NCBI RefSeq assembly: GCF_029633865.1 | Contig: NC_079214.1 | Span: 27,863,411 to 27,927,410, forward strand | Reading direction: 5' to 3' | Length of the DNA stretch: 64,000 bases | Source of the DNA: Lampris incognitus | Taxonomy: Eukaryota; Chordata; Actinopteri; Lampriformes; Lampridae | Part shown: positions 45,030-56,091 of the stretch, piece by piece | How the letters are laid out: each line of letters starts with the position of its first letter | Position numbering within the stretch: position 1 is the first letter of the stretch | Translations under genes and position numbers: made by a program | Notes under the pieces: model-generated | What the model was told of the DNA's origin: nothing | Databases searched by the model: none | Seen by the model: only the letters and a program-made list of their open reading frames with translations

Positions 45030-48000
45030 CGTGCAACTGTACCGGAAGCATGTCAGCTCAAATAACCTGACATGCTGGAAAAATTTGCTTAGGGAAGTTG
45101 GCGAGTCGCCCCTCCCTTGACATCTATCACCATAGTACTCTTGAGCAGAGCACACTGTAGTAAACAGTGGTTTGAACTGGGTAGCCCACTGTGGCCCATG
45201 GCAGATGACTGTGGTTATACTGATTAGCACTTTGCTGAAAATATGTGTAAGTGAAGTGAATTTGAGGCAGGGTATATCTGGAGAAACCTATGTTTGTCAA
45301 GTTAATACGTGTTCTTTGGATTCATAAAGGTTAAAAAAAAAACTTTGTGCATGTATTTGTGAGTGTGTACCCCTGAGTGTGTCTCATACTGTATGTCTAC
45401 CACATAGCCATCGATGAGGAGTGGCAGCGCACCCAGTGCATGCCAAGGGAAACATGTGTGGATGTGGCCAAGGAATTAGGCACCGAGCCTTCCATGTTCT
45501 TCAAGCCACCTTGTGTTTCCGTCTACAGGTGTGTTTTACATCAAAGTGTGTTGTTAACGTCACCTGGCTTGCCAATTGTTTGGTCTATTTTAATTGTTGG
45601 GAAATTAATTGAGTCGAATTCATCATCATCGTCTCATGTGGGATCCTACAGAACTTGTACTCAAACCACAATTCGACCTGTATGTCCCACCCACAGGTGC
45701 AATGGCTGCTGCAATAAAGAGGGGGTCACCTGCAGAAACACAACCACCACATATGTCAATAAAACTGTGAGTGTCCACACTTTGCAGCTATGAATGAATA
45801 ATTAGCATTCTTTTAACTTTGCTTGAAATTATGTTGACAGTTTTTAAAGTTTTGGCTTCAATTAGAATTTATAAGTATCTCACTCAGCATTTCAGTAGTT
45901 GTTCAGGCATGACACAGGGTGGAGAAACCAAAGATCCACATCACGATATGCAAATGTAAGTGTTCTCTGCATGAATGGACATGTGTATATGTGTTTGCGT
46001 GTGTGTTTCAGCTTTTAAGTGTTATCCCATTCAAGTTTGGGCCTGAGCCTGTGCTGATAAAAGTAGCAAATCATACAGAGTGCAAGTGCATGGAGCCTGC
46101 CATAATAAGGCGAAACGCCCGACCTCACAAAAGGAGTGGGTGAGTGCAGCCCATCAGAATACGTCTTGGTCGAAATTGCTGTAGCACTGTATTTTTAAAC
46201 TGATATATTTAATTTCCCTGTGTTTCATTCATTGGCAGTTGCTCTCCCATGCGCCAGCTCTCAGAGGCAAAGGACTCACGGAGACTTTGTGCCAGTGGGC
46301 TGATCTGGGACTGTATTGACCACAGATGTATACCTTACCCCTCTAATAAACCAGGTGTGTGTGTGCGCAGTTGCCAAAATCCAGCTCTGGGGTATCTAAT
46401 GCACATATTTAATGGTCTTTTTTTTATTTCTCCTACAGAGTTTTCACCTAATTCGTGGATGCCTGATTGTAAGATAGATGTGGAGCACTGTGACTGTCTT
46501 CCTAGACTCCAGCCGTCACACAAGCCAAGACCTATGCACCCCTGTCACCTCAACTCTACCATCTGTGCCTCTAAGAGGCGACACTTTGACCACCGCTCCT
46601 GCAGGTAGGATACATGAAAAAGACATAAATCTCGTTACACAGGATTTGTTTTTTCATGTGCCACACATTTTAGCCAAATAGACAAAGTAAGAAGAATAAA
46701 AAAGTGCGTATTATGATAGAGGATAAAAGCTTCGCACAAAATGAGGCTCGTATCCGCTATCAAATTATTAAACATTTAAAATGTCAAATTATTAAATTCA
46801 TTCATTCATTCATGCATTCGTAAAATCATTCATTCAAAAGTTCTCTATCGCGATGACCGATTTCTGTCATTTGGATTCCAGAGAGTATGTATGAGATCAG
46901 TGCCAAGTTTCCCTTATAATATAAGATTTATGTAAGGCTCGGACATACATTCTGTGGACAGCTGCGGACTTGTACCGGTCGCCCGGATGCACACGTGGTT
47001 CCATACATACTACAACTGACCTTTCGCAAAGTACCGCCCCAGAACGGTGCTTGTCTAATCCTACCTTAGCAACGGTTTCTATGTGAGGGAAGTCCGCCAA
47101 GCTTTCAAACAGACAGCAAAATGCTGAAACTGGATCTGCAAATCGGATACTAGATATCTGAAAAGTTTGGAGGGGGTGTAATTTCCTTTCTATTCCCGAA
47201 ACCCAGAACACAAGAAGCGCAATATCGGCAATGGATTTTGCAGTATAGCAGACCCCATGGCCAGCTTAATCCATCCAAAATCAACAATAATACCTGTCTG
47301 CTCCAAGCTAAGCTTGCTACTAGCTATTATTGATAGCTAATATAGCTAACGTATTATTACTGTTACTTTTACCCACACAATAATTATTACCATTATCAAC
47401 ATATCAATGTATTACTTACTAACAAAATAACATTATTGATGTACCTGATGAATGTAACCAGCTTAGTCTGTGGCCAGATATACCTAATTTAATGATAGCT
47501 AATGATAGCTAGCACACTAACATTACTTTGTTATGCTAGTCACAGGTTAGCCAGGTTCCTCCTTTCATTTCAGAGCATAAACACCCATGGGGAGGGTTGG
47601 CTGTAACGTGCACGGATAAATAGACTCGCTAGCCCTTGTCTAACGGGTCGGACCCTTTAGTTTTGCTTTAATCCCTGAATATCAATTTACCTTGTATATT
47701 GCTCAAAGCCATACTGACAGAACATTCAATTTTGCTCACTACCCAAATGACATTAAACACGCCAGTTACCCCACCTCTACCATTACCAACCAGCCAATCA
47801 ACAATGAGATCGATCAATCAGAATCAGAATCATGTTTATTGGCCATGTAGGTTTGCACATACGTGGAATTTGACTCCGGTTTCGTGGCTGTCTCAGCGTA
47901 CTTAACATAGAATAACAACACTACAACACAACAATCTTCAGATATATTCATCCCATACACAAGGATTGATTTATAATATAATAAGAGGTGATAAAGTGCA

Positions 48001-50072
48001 GTGGTGCACAGAATAAGTCAGAGATGCTGAAATAGATGTAGGCAGGTTACTTACATGCATGCCTGCGGTAGATGGACATGACAGAGCGTACCAGTATACG
48101 TACAATGTACGTACAATATACGTACAAAATAAGTACAGTATAGTGTACCGAATTCGGGGGGCAACCACAGGAACTACTGCGGCCGGGATGCGAACCCGTA
48201 TCGCCCGCACCGCGGGAGACATCGCTGACCGCTCAACTAAAAGGTCGGATCCATTAGCCAAGGGCTAACGTGTCTACTTATCCATGCACGTTACACTACC
48301 CCCCTCCTTCGGCAAGCGTGTCCCCGTGCTTCAGCATATCAGCTCCCTCACGCCTCTGGGCGCACGCGCTTCCCATGACCTCATGGTCTCACCATCCCAC
48401 TTCTGACACCAATGTAGCGAATTCGGGAGGCAGCCCGGAAACCATCACAGCCGGGACGTGAACCCATATCTTCCGCACCGCGGGCGAAAATGTTAACCAG
48501 TCGACTAAAGGGTCCGACCCGTGTCTACTTATCCGTGCACGTTACAATAGTATTGTAGCAAATTCGGGGGGCAGCCCGGCCGGACCGTCACAGCCGGGAC
48601 GCGAACTCAGATATCCCGCACCGCGGGCGACAACGTTAACCAGTCGATTAAAGGGTCCAACCCGTTAACCAACGGCTATCGAGCCTATTCATCCGTGATC
48701 GTTACATTGCCCCTTTTCTTCGTGAAGGGCGTCCCTGCCCAGACCATCACGACCGGGGTTCGAACTCTTGTATTCCGCACCGCGGACGTCTATGTTAACC
48801 AGTCGACTAAAGGGTCGGACACGTTAGCAAGGGCTACCGAGCCTATCCCAAAGGGGGGGGGGGGGTAGTGTAACGTACACGGATAAGTAGACACGTTAGC
48901 CCTTGGCTAACGGGTCGGACCCTTTAGTCGGCTGGTTAACGTTGTCACCCGTGGTGCAACATACACACGTTTGCGCCCCGGCTGTGACGGTCCGGCTAGG
49001 GACGCCCTTCCCGAAGGAAGGGGGCAATGTAACGATCATGGATGAATAGGCTCAGTAGCCCTTGGCTAACGGTTCGGGTCCTTTAGTTGACTGGTTAACG
49101 TTGTCGCCCGCGGTGCGAAATACACGAGTTCGTGTCCCGTTTGTGGCGGTTCTCAGACTGCCCCCCCTGAATTCGCTGTATTATATACAAAATGGTTGAT
49201 TTATTTGACAGTGTTAAGCGTTCAAGTGAATAACAGCCCACGGAAAGAAACTGTTTTTATATCTGGTTGTTTTGGGGTACACTGCAACAACTTCTATAGA
49301 TAGAGGATTTAAATAGCAATGTTAAATTAGTCTGATCATCATTAAAAAGCAGATATAGGTCATCAACTCTGACTGTCTCAAAAGCTTCAAGACTGGGAAA
49401 ATAATTTGTCTCAATCTTCAAAACATAAAAAAGTCATGCACTCAAAATTAATAGAGAATCAAATAGTTTAAAAAATTCAGAGAAAGGATGCATGTGGTCT
49501 ACAGAGTTCCCATTGCCCTCCAGTTTATTTAAGATACTCAAGTCATGGGGTGTCCGGGTGGCATGGTGGTCTATTCCGTTGCCTACCAATAAGTGGATCG
49601 CCGGTTCGAATCCCCGTGTTACCTCGGGCGTCCCTACAGACACAATTGGCCGTGTCTGCACGCGGGAAGCTGGATATGGGTATGTGTCCTGGTCGCTGCA
49701 CTAGCGCCTCCTCTGGTCGGTCGGGGCGCCTATTCGAGGGGGAATGGGGGAATAGCGTGATCCTTCCACATGCTACATCCCCCTTGTGAAACTCCTTACT
49801 GTCAAGTGAAAAGAAGCGGCTGGTGACTCCACATGTATCGGAGGAGGCATGTGGTAGTCTGCAGCCCTCCCCGGATCAGCAGAGGGGGTGGAGCAGCGAC
49901 CGGGACGGCTTGGAAGAGTGGGGTAATTGGCCAAATTCAATTGAGGAGATAATGGGGGAGAAATCCACAAAAAAAAAGACAGTCAAGTCATATCACGTCC
50001 ATAGTCATGCATGCTGTATGCTGCTTAAAAAGAAAATAAAAAAATCCCTCTTGTCTTCACAGATGCAAGTGA
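42262..50072 (+). CDS. vegfd: Vascular endothelial growth factor D
   Basis: Eight exons join in phase: 42262-42363, 44711-44969, 45408-45528, 45697-45766, 46012-46139, 46239-46354, 46439-46604 and 50063-50072, in total 324 codons with stop (323 residues; human VEGF-D 354). The order is signal peptide, N-terminal propeptide (ASSLDELLRLTDFPDWKLWK), VEGF homology domain (IDEEWQRTQCMPRETC, RCNGCCNKEG, NHTECKC) and a shortened Cys-rich C-terminal propeptide. The product is a secreted ligand for VEGFR-3 (and in mammals VEGFR-2), driving lymphatic and vessel growth after proprotein cleavage. WKLWKCRL, SHRSTRYAA and the IIRR cleavage site favour VEGF-D over VEGF-C, and pirin upstream supports this. 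No disabling lesion is seen. Confidence 0.93.
42728..42772. repeat. (GT)n microsatellite
   Basis: About 20 GT units with one interruption, in vegfd intron 1. Confidence 0.95.
43860..43917. repeat. (GT)n-(GA)n microsatellite
   Basis: Short GT run followed by about 20 GA units, in vegfd intron 1. Confidence 0.95.
44711..44969 (+). CDS. vegfd: vegfd exon 2: N-terminal propeptide
   Basis: After GTCTCCAG the exon encodes VLSQEQWEREVRSASSLDEL and DWKLWKCRLKLQ. A Ser-rich tract (SSSSSPSSSSSSSFSSSS) from a TCC/TCA repeat follows, then SHRSTRYAADSYSLEILK. The YAADSY part corresponds to the N-terminal processing site region. It ends in phase 1 before GTTGGC, an unusual but acceptable donor. Confidence 0.93.
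44999..45030. repeat. (GT)n microsatellite
   Basis: GT/GC repeat 30 bases downstream of the vegfd exon 2 donor. Confidence 0.9.
45408..45528 (+). CDS. vegfd: vegfd exon 3: first half of VEGF homology domain
   Basis: It encodes IDEEWQRTQCMPRETCVDVA to FFKPPCVSVYR with three of the cystine-knot Cys. It ends in phase 2 at CTACAG|GTGTGT. In mammalian VEGF-C and VEGF-D, as I recall, this segment and the next form a single exon. Confidence 0.92.
45697..45766 (+). CDS. vegfd: vegfd exon 4: GCC motif
   Basis: Following CCACCCACAG, it encodes CNGCCNKEGVTCRNTTTTYV NKT with the central knot Cys pair and N-glycosylation motifs NTT and NKT. Its 70 nt plus the 121 nt of exon 3 total 191 nt. The donor is ACT|GTGAGT. 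Confidence 0.92.
46012..46139 (+). CDS. vegfd: vegfd exon 5: end of VEGF homology domain
   Basis: It encodes LLSVIPFKFGPEPVLIKVAN, NHTECKCME and AIIRRNARPHKRSG. CKC closes the knot, NHT is a conserved glycosylation site, and IIRR corresponds to the C-terminal propeptide cleavage site of VEGF-D. Confidence 0.92.
46239..46354 (+). CDS. vegfd: vegfd exon 6: start of Cys-rich propeptide
   Basis: It encodes CSPMRQLSEAKDSRRLCASG, LIWDCIDHRCIPYPSNKP, with the Cys spacing that starts the Balbiani-ring-like region. Both splice sites are canonical (ATTGGCAG, CCAG|GTGTGT). Confidence 0.9.
46439..46604 (+). CDS. vegfd: vegfd exon 7: Cys-rich C-terminal propeptide
   Basis: It encodes EFSPNSWMPDCKIDVEHCDC, LPRLQPSHKPRPMHPCHLNS and CASKRRHFDHRSC. 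The exon ends in phase 2 at TGCAG|GTAGGA. It is shorter than the mammalian region, with fewer Cys repeats. Confidence 0.9.
46605..47590 (+). other. vegfd: vegfd intron 7, proximal part
   Basis: It has CATT repeats at 46797-46830 and an AT-rich region with TAGCTA/AATGATAGCT repeats at 47310-47520. No exon is seen. Confidence 0.5.
47590..49180. repeat. Inverted array of tRNA-like SINE (family D)
   Basis: At least six copies of a ~150-bp unit occur. Copies at about 48150-48290, 48414-48548, 48554-48715 and 48720-48860 are minus; those at about 48875-49020 and 49025-49180 are plus; a short piece is at 47600-47660. Each contains TTTAGTCGACTGGTTAACGT (A-box-like), GCCCGCGGTGCG and a TTCG B-box-like block. 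A further copy is at 59520-59670. The orientation flips at a poly-G run at 48854-48866. Confidence 0.8.
49181..49547 (+). other. vegfd: vegfd intron 7, no feature
   Basis: AT-rich intronic sequence without recognised repeats. Confidence 0.4.
49548..49975 (+). mobile_element. tRNA-derived SINE (family A)
   Basis: A near-complete copy from GGTGTCCGGGTGGCATGGTG to an A-rich tail at 49968. It lies about 85 bases before the vegfd last exon acceptor. Confidence 0.87.
50063..50072 (+). CDS. vegfd: vegfd exon 8: last 3 codons and stop
   Basis: After CTTGTCTTCACAG, one base completes Arg, followed by TGC AAG TGA, giving a C-terminus SCRCK. The CxC ending suits the family and the phase fits exactly. 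The rest of the exon would be 3' UTR. The match is short, so an alternative last exon is possible. Confidence 0.7.
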
Positions 50073-50365
50073 CAAAAAATCAATACACTGCCTGACCAAC
50101 ATGCAACGATCTGCTCACCAGAGAAGTTTGGAGGCGGAGACAAAAGGCTCATAATTTATTTACAAAATTATTTATACCAATCACTGTAACAATTTAAGTA
50201 CTTTGTTTATTTTTTCCCTGAGAGGATGTTTACTCACTTGACCATGTTAATATTTTTAACATGCTTATCTTATGTTTAAATCAACATGTATAGTTTTTGA
50301 TTTGTACATTTGTCTTTTGTGCACTGAACAAACACTTGGTTTGCATTAAAATATTGATATTTTTG
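50073..50365 (+). other. vegfd: vegfd 3' UTR
   Basis: AT-rich sequence follows the stop. An ATTAAA poly(A) signal candidate is at 50345-50350. The end of the transcript is inferred. Confidence 0.5.
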
Positions 50366-51775
50366 TAAATTCATCATACAATGAATATTTGGATTATTGC
50401 CTGGCTTGTGATTTTCTACTTACAAATTTGGTCCTGTTTAAACAATAGTTTCTTCTTTGTTAAAAATACACATTCAAGGAAAGAATGCAGATCTCAGTAA
50501 AATATTTCTGAAGAAAAACATACTTTTAGAGGATGCAAAAAAACAAAACAAAACAAAAAAAGAAACAAAACAGGTATAATGAGGGCTGCTGCTGCACCGG
50601 CCATTGAAGATCATGTTATCAGTGGAGCAGCATTCAGCTACATCAATGTAGTTGCATCAAAGGGTGTACTGTGGATGGTGTAACTTGACATTCAAGTCCC
50701 CCGGGTATCTTTTTAATTAAACAGCGGCAAAGCTAACATAGGAGCTGCTTATCTGCTACCCATTAAGACACTAAACAAGATAGCTGTAGCAAGGTGATAG
50801 CAAAGAGGATAGAAAGATACTTTTATGTTCTTTATATATGTTGTAAAGTCTTTGTCTTTCCTAGAGAAAGTTCAACTTTCTGTTACTGCTCTCTCAAAGA
50901 GGAAAATGGAGTGCAAACAGAGATTATTCTACTTTTGTTGCTTAGTCAATTTAATGACATCTGTTGGGAGAGGGTCCTTTTATTGCCTGGTATTGCAATG
51001 CTGCTCATCATAATCATACATCACATAGTGCATACCACAAACTGGCATTGGTTCTCGGCTTCCTGCATAAAAATTGATTTTTGTACCCTTTATAAAATTA
51101 TAAAATGTCAGCATGTTATCATGTCCTTGTGCGTCAGTCATATGGTGTGTAAATAAAGCAAATGTAATTTCTGCTGTTTAACAGAGTGTACAGTCAGACT
51201 GTGATGTATTGTGCCTCATGGGCACCCATTCAACAGTTCCATTGAATCAAGACAATTTCCCTGACCATGCAAAGCCTTTCCCCAGTGACCCTGCTTCCCC
51301 TGTTCAGGAAACTTTACCTTCAAGTGCCTGAAAGGTTGTCAAAGATATCATCCTGTATCAGGAGCTGAGACAGAGATCAGGATGACCAGTGTCACCAAGT
51401 GTGAGCACAAGGTAAATATGTAGACAAGGTATAACCTCTGACATCAATTTCCACATCCAAAGACTCATTGCAAAGTATTAAACCTATCATCTCAGTTCTT
51501 GTCAGGCAAAGCATTTAGTAAATACCGTGCTATATTTCTCAAGGTGAAGATGAAAGCATGGGACTTGGGTACATAATACATGTCTAAACTGAAATAACAG
51601 GGGAGAGCATGATCCCACCTTCTTCACTAATCTGTACAGCTGCTAGCTACTATGTGTGCTGTTAGAGCTGCAGGGAGGGATGAGGCAATAATTCTACTTT
51701 CCTTTCATTGAAATACTGACATATGAAATTATCAAATATATATGTAGGATCACTAAAAGAGTAACTGTGGTCTGA
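50366..51775. other. Intergenic, no gene recognised
   Basis: AT-rich sequence. Open frames at 50794-51156 lack domains. A region at 51185-51410 has higher GC but no exon could be assigned. Confidence 0.4.
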
Positions 51776-54260
51776 TCACTCACTATTGGACTGCTACTAC
51801 TACTTTCAGCTGCTCCCGTTAGGGGTTGCCACAGCGGATCATCCGTTTCCATCTCTTCCTGTTCTCTGCATCTTCCCCTGTCAACACCAGCCACCTGCAT
51901 GTCCTCCCTCACCACATCCATAAACCTCCTCTTTGGCCTTCCTCTTTTCCTCTTCCCTGACAGCTCCATATTCAGCATCATTCTCCCAATATACCCAGCA
52001 TCTCTCCTCTACACATGTCCAAACCATCTCAATCTTGCCTCACTTGCTTTGTCTCCAACCATCCAACCCGAGCTGTCCCTGTAATATACTCATTCCTAAT
52101 CCATCACTCCCAATGAAAATCTTAAACATCTTCAACTCTGCCATCTCCAGCTCCACCTCCTGTTTTTTCGTCAGTGCCACTGTCTCCAAACCATACAATA
52201 TAGCTGGTCTCACTACCATCTTGTAAACCTTCGCTTTCACTCTTGCTGGTACCTTTGTGTCGCAAATCACTCCTCACACTCTTCTCAACCACTCCACTCC
52301 ACCCTGCCTGCACTCTCTTCTTCACATCCCTTCCACACTCTCCATTACTTTGAACAGTTGACCCTAAGTATTTAAACTCATACGCCTTCATCACCTCTAC
52401 TTACATCCTCACCATTCCACTGTCCTCCCTGTTGTTCACACATACGTATGTATTGTGTCTTGCTCCTTCTGACTCTGATTCCTCTTCTCTCCAATGCATG
52501 CCGCCACCTCTCCAGGCTCTCCTCAACCTGCACCCTACTCTCGCTACAGATCACAATAATAATAATAATCATTACATTTATATAGCGCTTTTCTAGACAC
52601 CCAAAGCGCTTCACCTTGAAGGGGGTAACTCACGTCAACCACCACCAATGTGTAGCACCCACCTGGGTGATGCACGGCAGCCATTTTGCACCAGAACGCT
52701 CACTACACATCAGCTTGAGGTGCAGAGGGAGGAATCATTGAGCCAATTACATGGGGGGATGATTAGGTGGCCAGATGGAGACAGCCAGGTTGGCAATTTT
52801 GCGAGGACACTGGGGAACCCCCTACTCTTTGTGATAAGTGCCATGGGAACTTTAATAACCACAGTGAGTCAGGACCTCGGTTTAACGTCTCATCTGAAGG
52901 ATGGCATCTCCTACAGCAAAGTGTCCCCATATCTGCACTGGGGCATTGGGATTTGATATTTGTTGATTATTTTTTTTTTAGGACCAGAGGGAAGATTGCC
53001 CCCTACTGGTCCACCAGCACCACTTCCAGCAGCAACTCATTTTCCCATGAGGTCTCCCATCCAAGTACTAGCCAAACCCATACCTGCTTAGCTTCCGTCA
53101 TTTGGCAGAGCCAGGGTACATGTTGGTATGGTTGCTGGCAATGTCATCCACAATCATAGTCCACGGCGACGCCTGCCTGATCTCATACATCAATTTGTCC
53201 ATCACCATTGCAAATAAGAAAGGGCTCAGCTGATCCTTGATGTAATCTCACCTCCACCTGGAACCCATCTGTCATTCCAACTGCACTCCTTACCACTGTC
53301 ATACTGCCCGTCATACATATCCTGCACCACTCCTACATAGTACTTCTCTGCCACTCCTGACTTCCTCATACAATACCACACCTCCTCTCGGCACCCTGTC
53401 ATATGATTTCTCTAAATCCACTAAAACACAATGTAACTCCTTCTGACCTTCTCTATACTTCTCCATCAATATTCTCAAAGGAAACATCACATCTGTAGTG
53501 CTCTTTTGTGGCATGAAACCATACTGCTGCTCGCTAATTGTCACCTCTCCTCTTAACCTAGCTTCCACTACTCTTTCCCATATCTTCATGCTATGGCTGA
53601 TTAACTTAATACCTCTGTAGTTGCTACAGCTCTGCACATCACCATTATTCTTGAAAATCCGTACGAGTATGCTTCTTCTTCACTCCTCAGGCATCCTCTC
53701 ACTTTCCAAGATTTTGTTAAACAATCTAATTAAAAACTCCACTGCCATCTCTCCTAAACACCTCCATGCCTAAACAGGTATGTCATCAAGACCAACTGCC
53801 TTTCCACCCTTCATCCTCTTCATAGCTGCCCTCAGTTCCTCCTTGCTAATCCACTGCACTTCCTAAGTCACTATCCCCACATCATCCAACCTTCTCTCTC
53901 ATTTTCTTCATTCATCAGCCCCTCAAAGTACTCCTTCAACCTTCTCAGCACACTCTCCTTGCTTGTCAGCACATTTCTATCTCTATCTGTGATCGCCCTA
54001 ACCTGCTGCACATCCTTCCCAGCTTGGCCCTTCTGTCTACCCAATCGGTACATGTCCTTTTCTCCCTCCTTAGTGTCTAACCTCTCTTACAACTCACCAT
54101 ACAGCTTTTCCTTTGCCTTCACCACCCCTCGCTTCACTTTACGCCACATCTCCTTGTACTCCTGTCTTCTTTCTTCATCTCTCTGACTATCTCACTTCTT
54201 CTTTGCCAACCTCTTTTTCTGTGTACTTTGCTGTACTTCCTCATTCCACCACCAAATCTC
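51776..54260 (-). pseudogene. RTE-like reverse transcriptase, decayed
   Basis: Pieces in three frames: 53871-54053 (linker), 53311-53637 (RT palm with CVLVDLEKSYDRVPR), 52040-52394 (thumb/connection, EFKYLGSTVQSNGECGRD) and 51694-51981 (GKRKRGRPKRRFMDVVRED). The YADD-type box is disrupted by the insertion at 53160. Multiple stops are present. Confidence 0.82.
52555..53160 (+). mobile_element. Repeat inserted in the RTE copy
   Basis: It begins AATAATAATAATCATTACAT, then TTATATAGCGCTTTTCTAGA and CACCCAAAGCGCTT, a block repeated in many fish genomes. The plus RTE copy at 61471-61546 reads straight through this point, which proves the insertion. The family is not identified. Confidence 0.65.
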
Positions 54261-55010
54261 CTTGTCTTCCTTCTTCTGTTCAGATGACACACCAAGTATG
54301 TTCCTTGCTCTCTCCCTCATTATTTCTGCAGTGGTTGCCCAGCCATCTGGCAACTCTTCACTACCACCCAGTGCCTCTTAATCCCTCCCTGATCTCCACA
54401 CAATGGTCTTCCTTCCTCAACTTCCACCATTTGATCATTGGCTCTGCTTTCACTCTCTTCCTCTTCTTGGTCTCCAAAGTCATCCTATAGACCACTGTTC
54501 AATGCTGCCTAGTTATGTACTCCCCTGTTACCACCTAGAGGTCTCCAATCCCTTTCAGATTGCACCTCCTACATAAAATATAGTCCACCTGTGTGCACTT
54601 TCCTCCATTCTTATATGTGACCATGTTCCACCTGGTCTCTTGCACACATATCAGCCAGCTCTCTCCCTTTACCAGTCATAGTGCCAACATTCAAAGTTTT
54701 GACTCTCACCTCCACACTCTTACCCTCCTTCCTCTCCTGCTTCCTCTGGACATGCCCTCCCCCTCCCCTCCTTCGTCCAACAATAGCATAGTTTCCACCG
54801 GCCCCCTGCTGGCCAACAGTACTGGTGGTGGTTGTTGGTAACCCAGGCCTTGATGATATGGTATGGAAATCTAATTTATGATCTGCATATTTAATTTGGC
54901 AAAGGTTTTATGCCAGATGCCCTCCCTGACACAACCCTCCCCATTTATCCAGGCTTGGGACAGACACTAAGAATGCACTGGCTTGTGCATCCTCAGTGAC
55001 TGGGTTACTA

Positions 55011-55423
55011 TTAGACTTTAACATTTAAAGGGAAACTGATATTTTTGAACCTAAACCTTATTTTCCTATTGTTCGTGGTCAAACTGAGAGATGGGTTGCA
55101 AAATCCTTTAAACTGATTCGGTATTCAGCAAGTTGGCATCAGCTGACATCCATGTAATCCTTCGGGCACTCACCAAATAGCGCAATACAAATAGGGCTTT
55201 TGACCAGGTTTGTAAATTTATGACTATGAATTTTATGATTGAGTACTAGGAACAAGTCACTTTTACATAGTATAAAATGTGACTTAGCTAAATTCAAATA
55301 GAAACATAATTTTTTTTTCATTCCATATAAAAGGCTATGTATTCCATCATTTGGATAGAGACCAATTAGAGATGACAGTTTTTGCAGTTTACAGTTACTT
55401 GACAAGATTATTGAGAAAGTTTG
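55011..55423. other. No gene recognised
   Basis: AT-rich sequence between the LINE and the MITE. Confidence 0.35.
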
Positions 55424-56091
55424 ATTACACTTTACATTAAGTGCATGCAATAAGTGTTAATAGGTAATAATGCCCTTATAAGTCCTTATAAAATACTCAT
55501 TAACATTATGTGTTAATTAGACTATATAAGTGGTAATAATAGCATCATAAACACATCTTCGGCCACTAGGTGGCACGTGCAAAATATGCAAAACCTACTT
55601 TTTCACATTGGTCTTAGGTTGTAAGTCCAATCTTTTTTTTTTTATTTAAGTTTTTTTTTTGTGGCATTTTCTGCCTTTATTGGATAGTGATAGTAGAGAG
55701 AGAGACAGGAAAGGAAGGGGAGAGAGATGGGATAACACGCAGTAAAGGGCCCGAGCCGGATTCGAACCCAGGCCGCTGCAGTAAGGACTTATATGTGGTA
55801 CATAGTGTACCAGGTGAGCCACCGGGGTGCCCTCTGGTTATAAATCCAATCTGCATAAAACTCTGCACGTAACATCTAAGGACCCTCATATTTAAGTTAT
55901 TAAAATAATTTTGATAGTCCACAAAATGCAAAAGTTATGACTTATAAGGGCTTTATGACTTATTAACTAACTTTTATTATAGTCTTATTAACACATAATA
56001 ATAAAATTAGCATTTTACAAGAACTTGTAAGGGTCTTACTACCTATTAACTAACACTTATTACATGCACTTAATGTAAAGCGTTACCAAAA
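55424..56091. mobile_element. MITE with ~130-bp terminal inverted repeats
   Basis: Left TACACTTTACATTAAGTGCA and right TGCACTTAATGTAAAGCGTT, followed inwards by AATAAGTGTTAATAGGTA and TACCTATTAACTAACACTTA, are inverted copies. There is no coding sequence. A SINE-like element lies in the middle. Confidence 0.85.
55628..55834 (+). mobile_element. SINE-like repeat (family E) nested in the MITE
   Basis: A T-rich edge, then TTTCTGCCTTTATTGGATAG and GGATTCGAACCCAGGCCGCT (B-box-like), ending CAGGTGAGCCACCGGGGTGC. This combination is a widespread fish repeat. The tRNA-like B box reads on either strand. Confidence 0.7.

Larger units (their letters stand above)
51776..55010 (-). mobile_element. RTE-like LINE, minus copy
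   Basis: On minus it ends in ACGGGAGCAGCTGAAAGTAG at about 51795. It runs up to a 5' region near 55010 (GATGCCCTCCCTGACACAAC). Translated pieces include SNYRGIKLISHSMKIWERVV, YGFMPQKSTTDVMFPLRIL, KGQAGKDVQQVRAITDRDRN and MLNMELSGKRKRGRPKRRFM. About 600 bp of other repeat is inserted at 52555-53160. Confidence 0.82.

Noticed and set aside
48131..49180. Functional tRNA gene cluster in vegfd intron 7
   Set aside because: The A- and B-box-like blocks are present, but no proper anticodon arm or acceptor stem can be folded, and copies also occur elsewhere; SINE-type repeats fit better.
42262..50072. Alternative identity VEGF-C
   Set aside because: The propeptide (WKLWKCRL, SHRSTRYAA), the IIRR site and pirin as upstream neighbour fit VEGF-D better.
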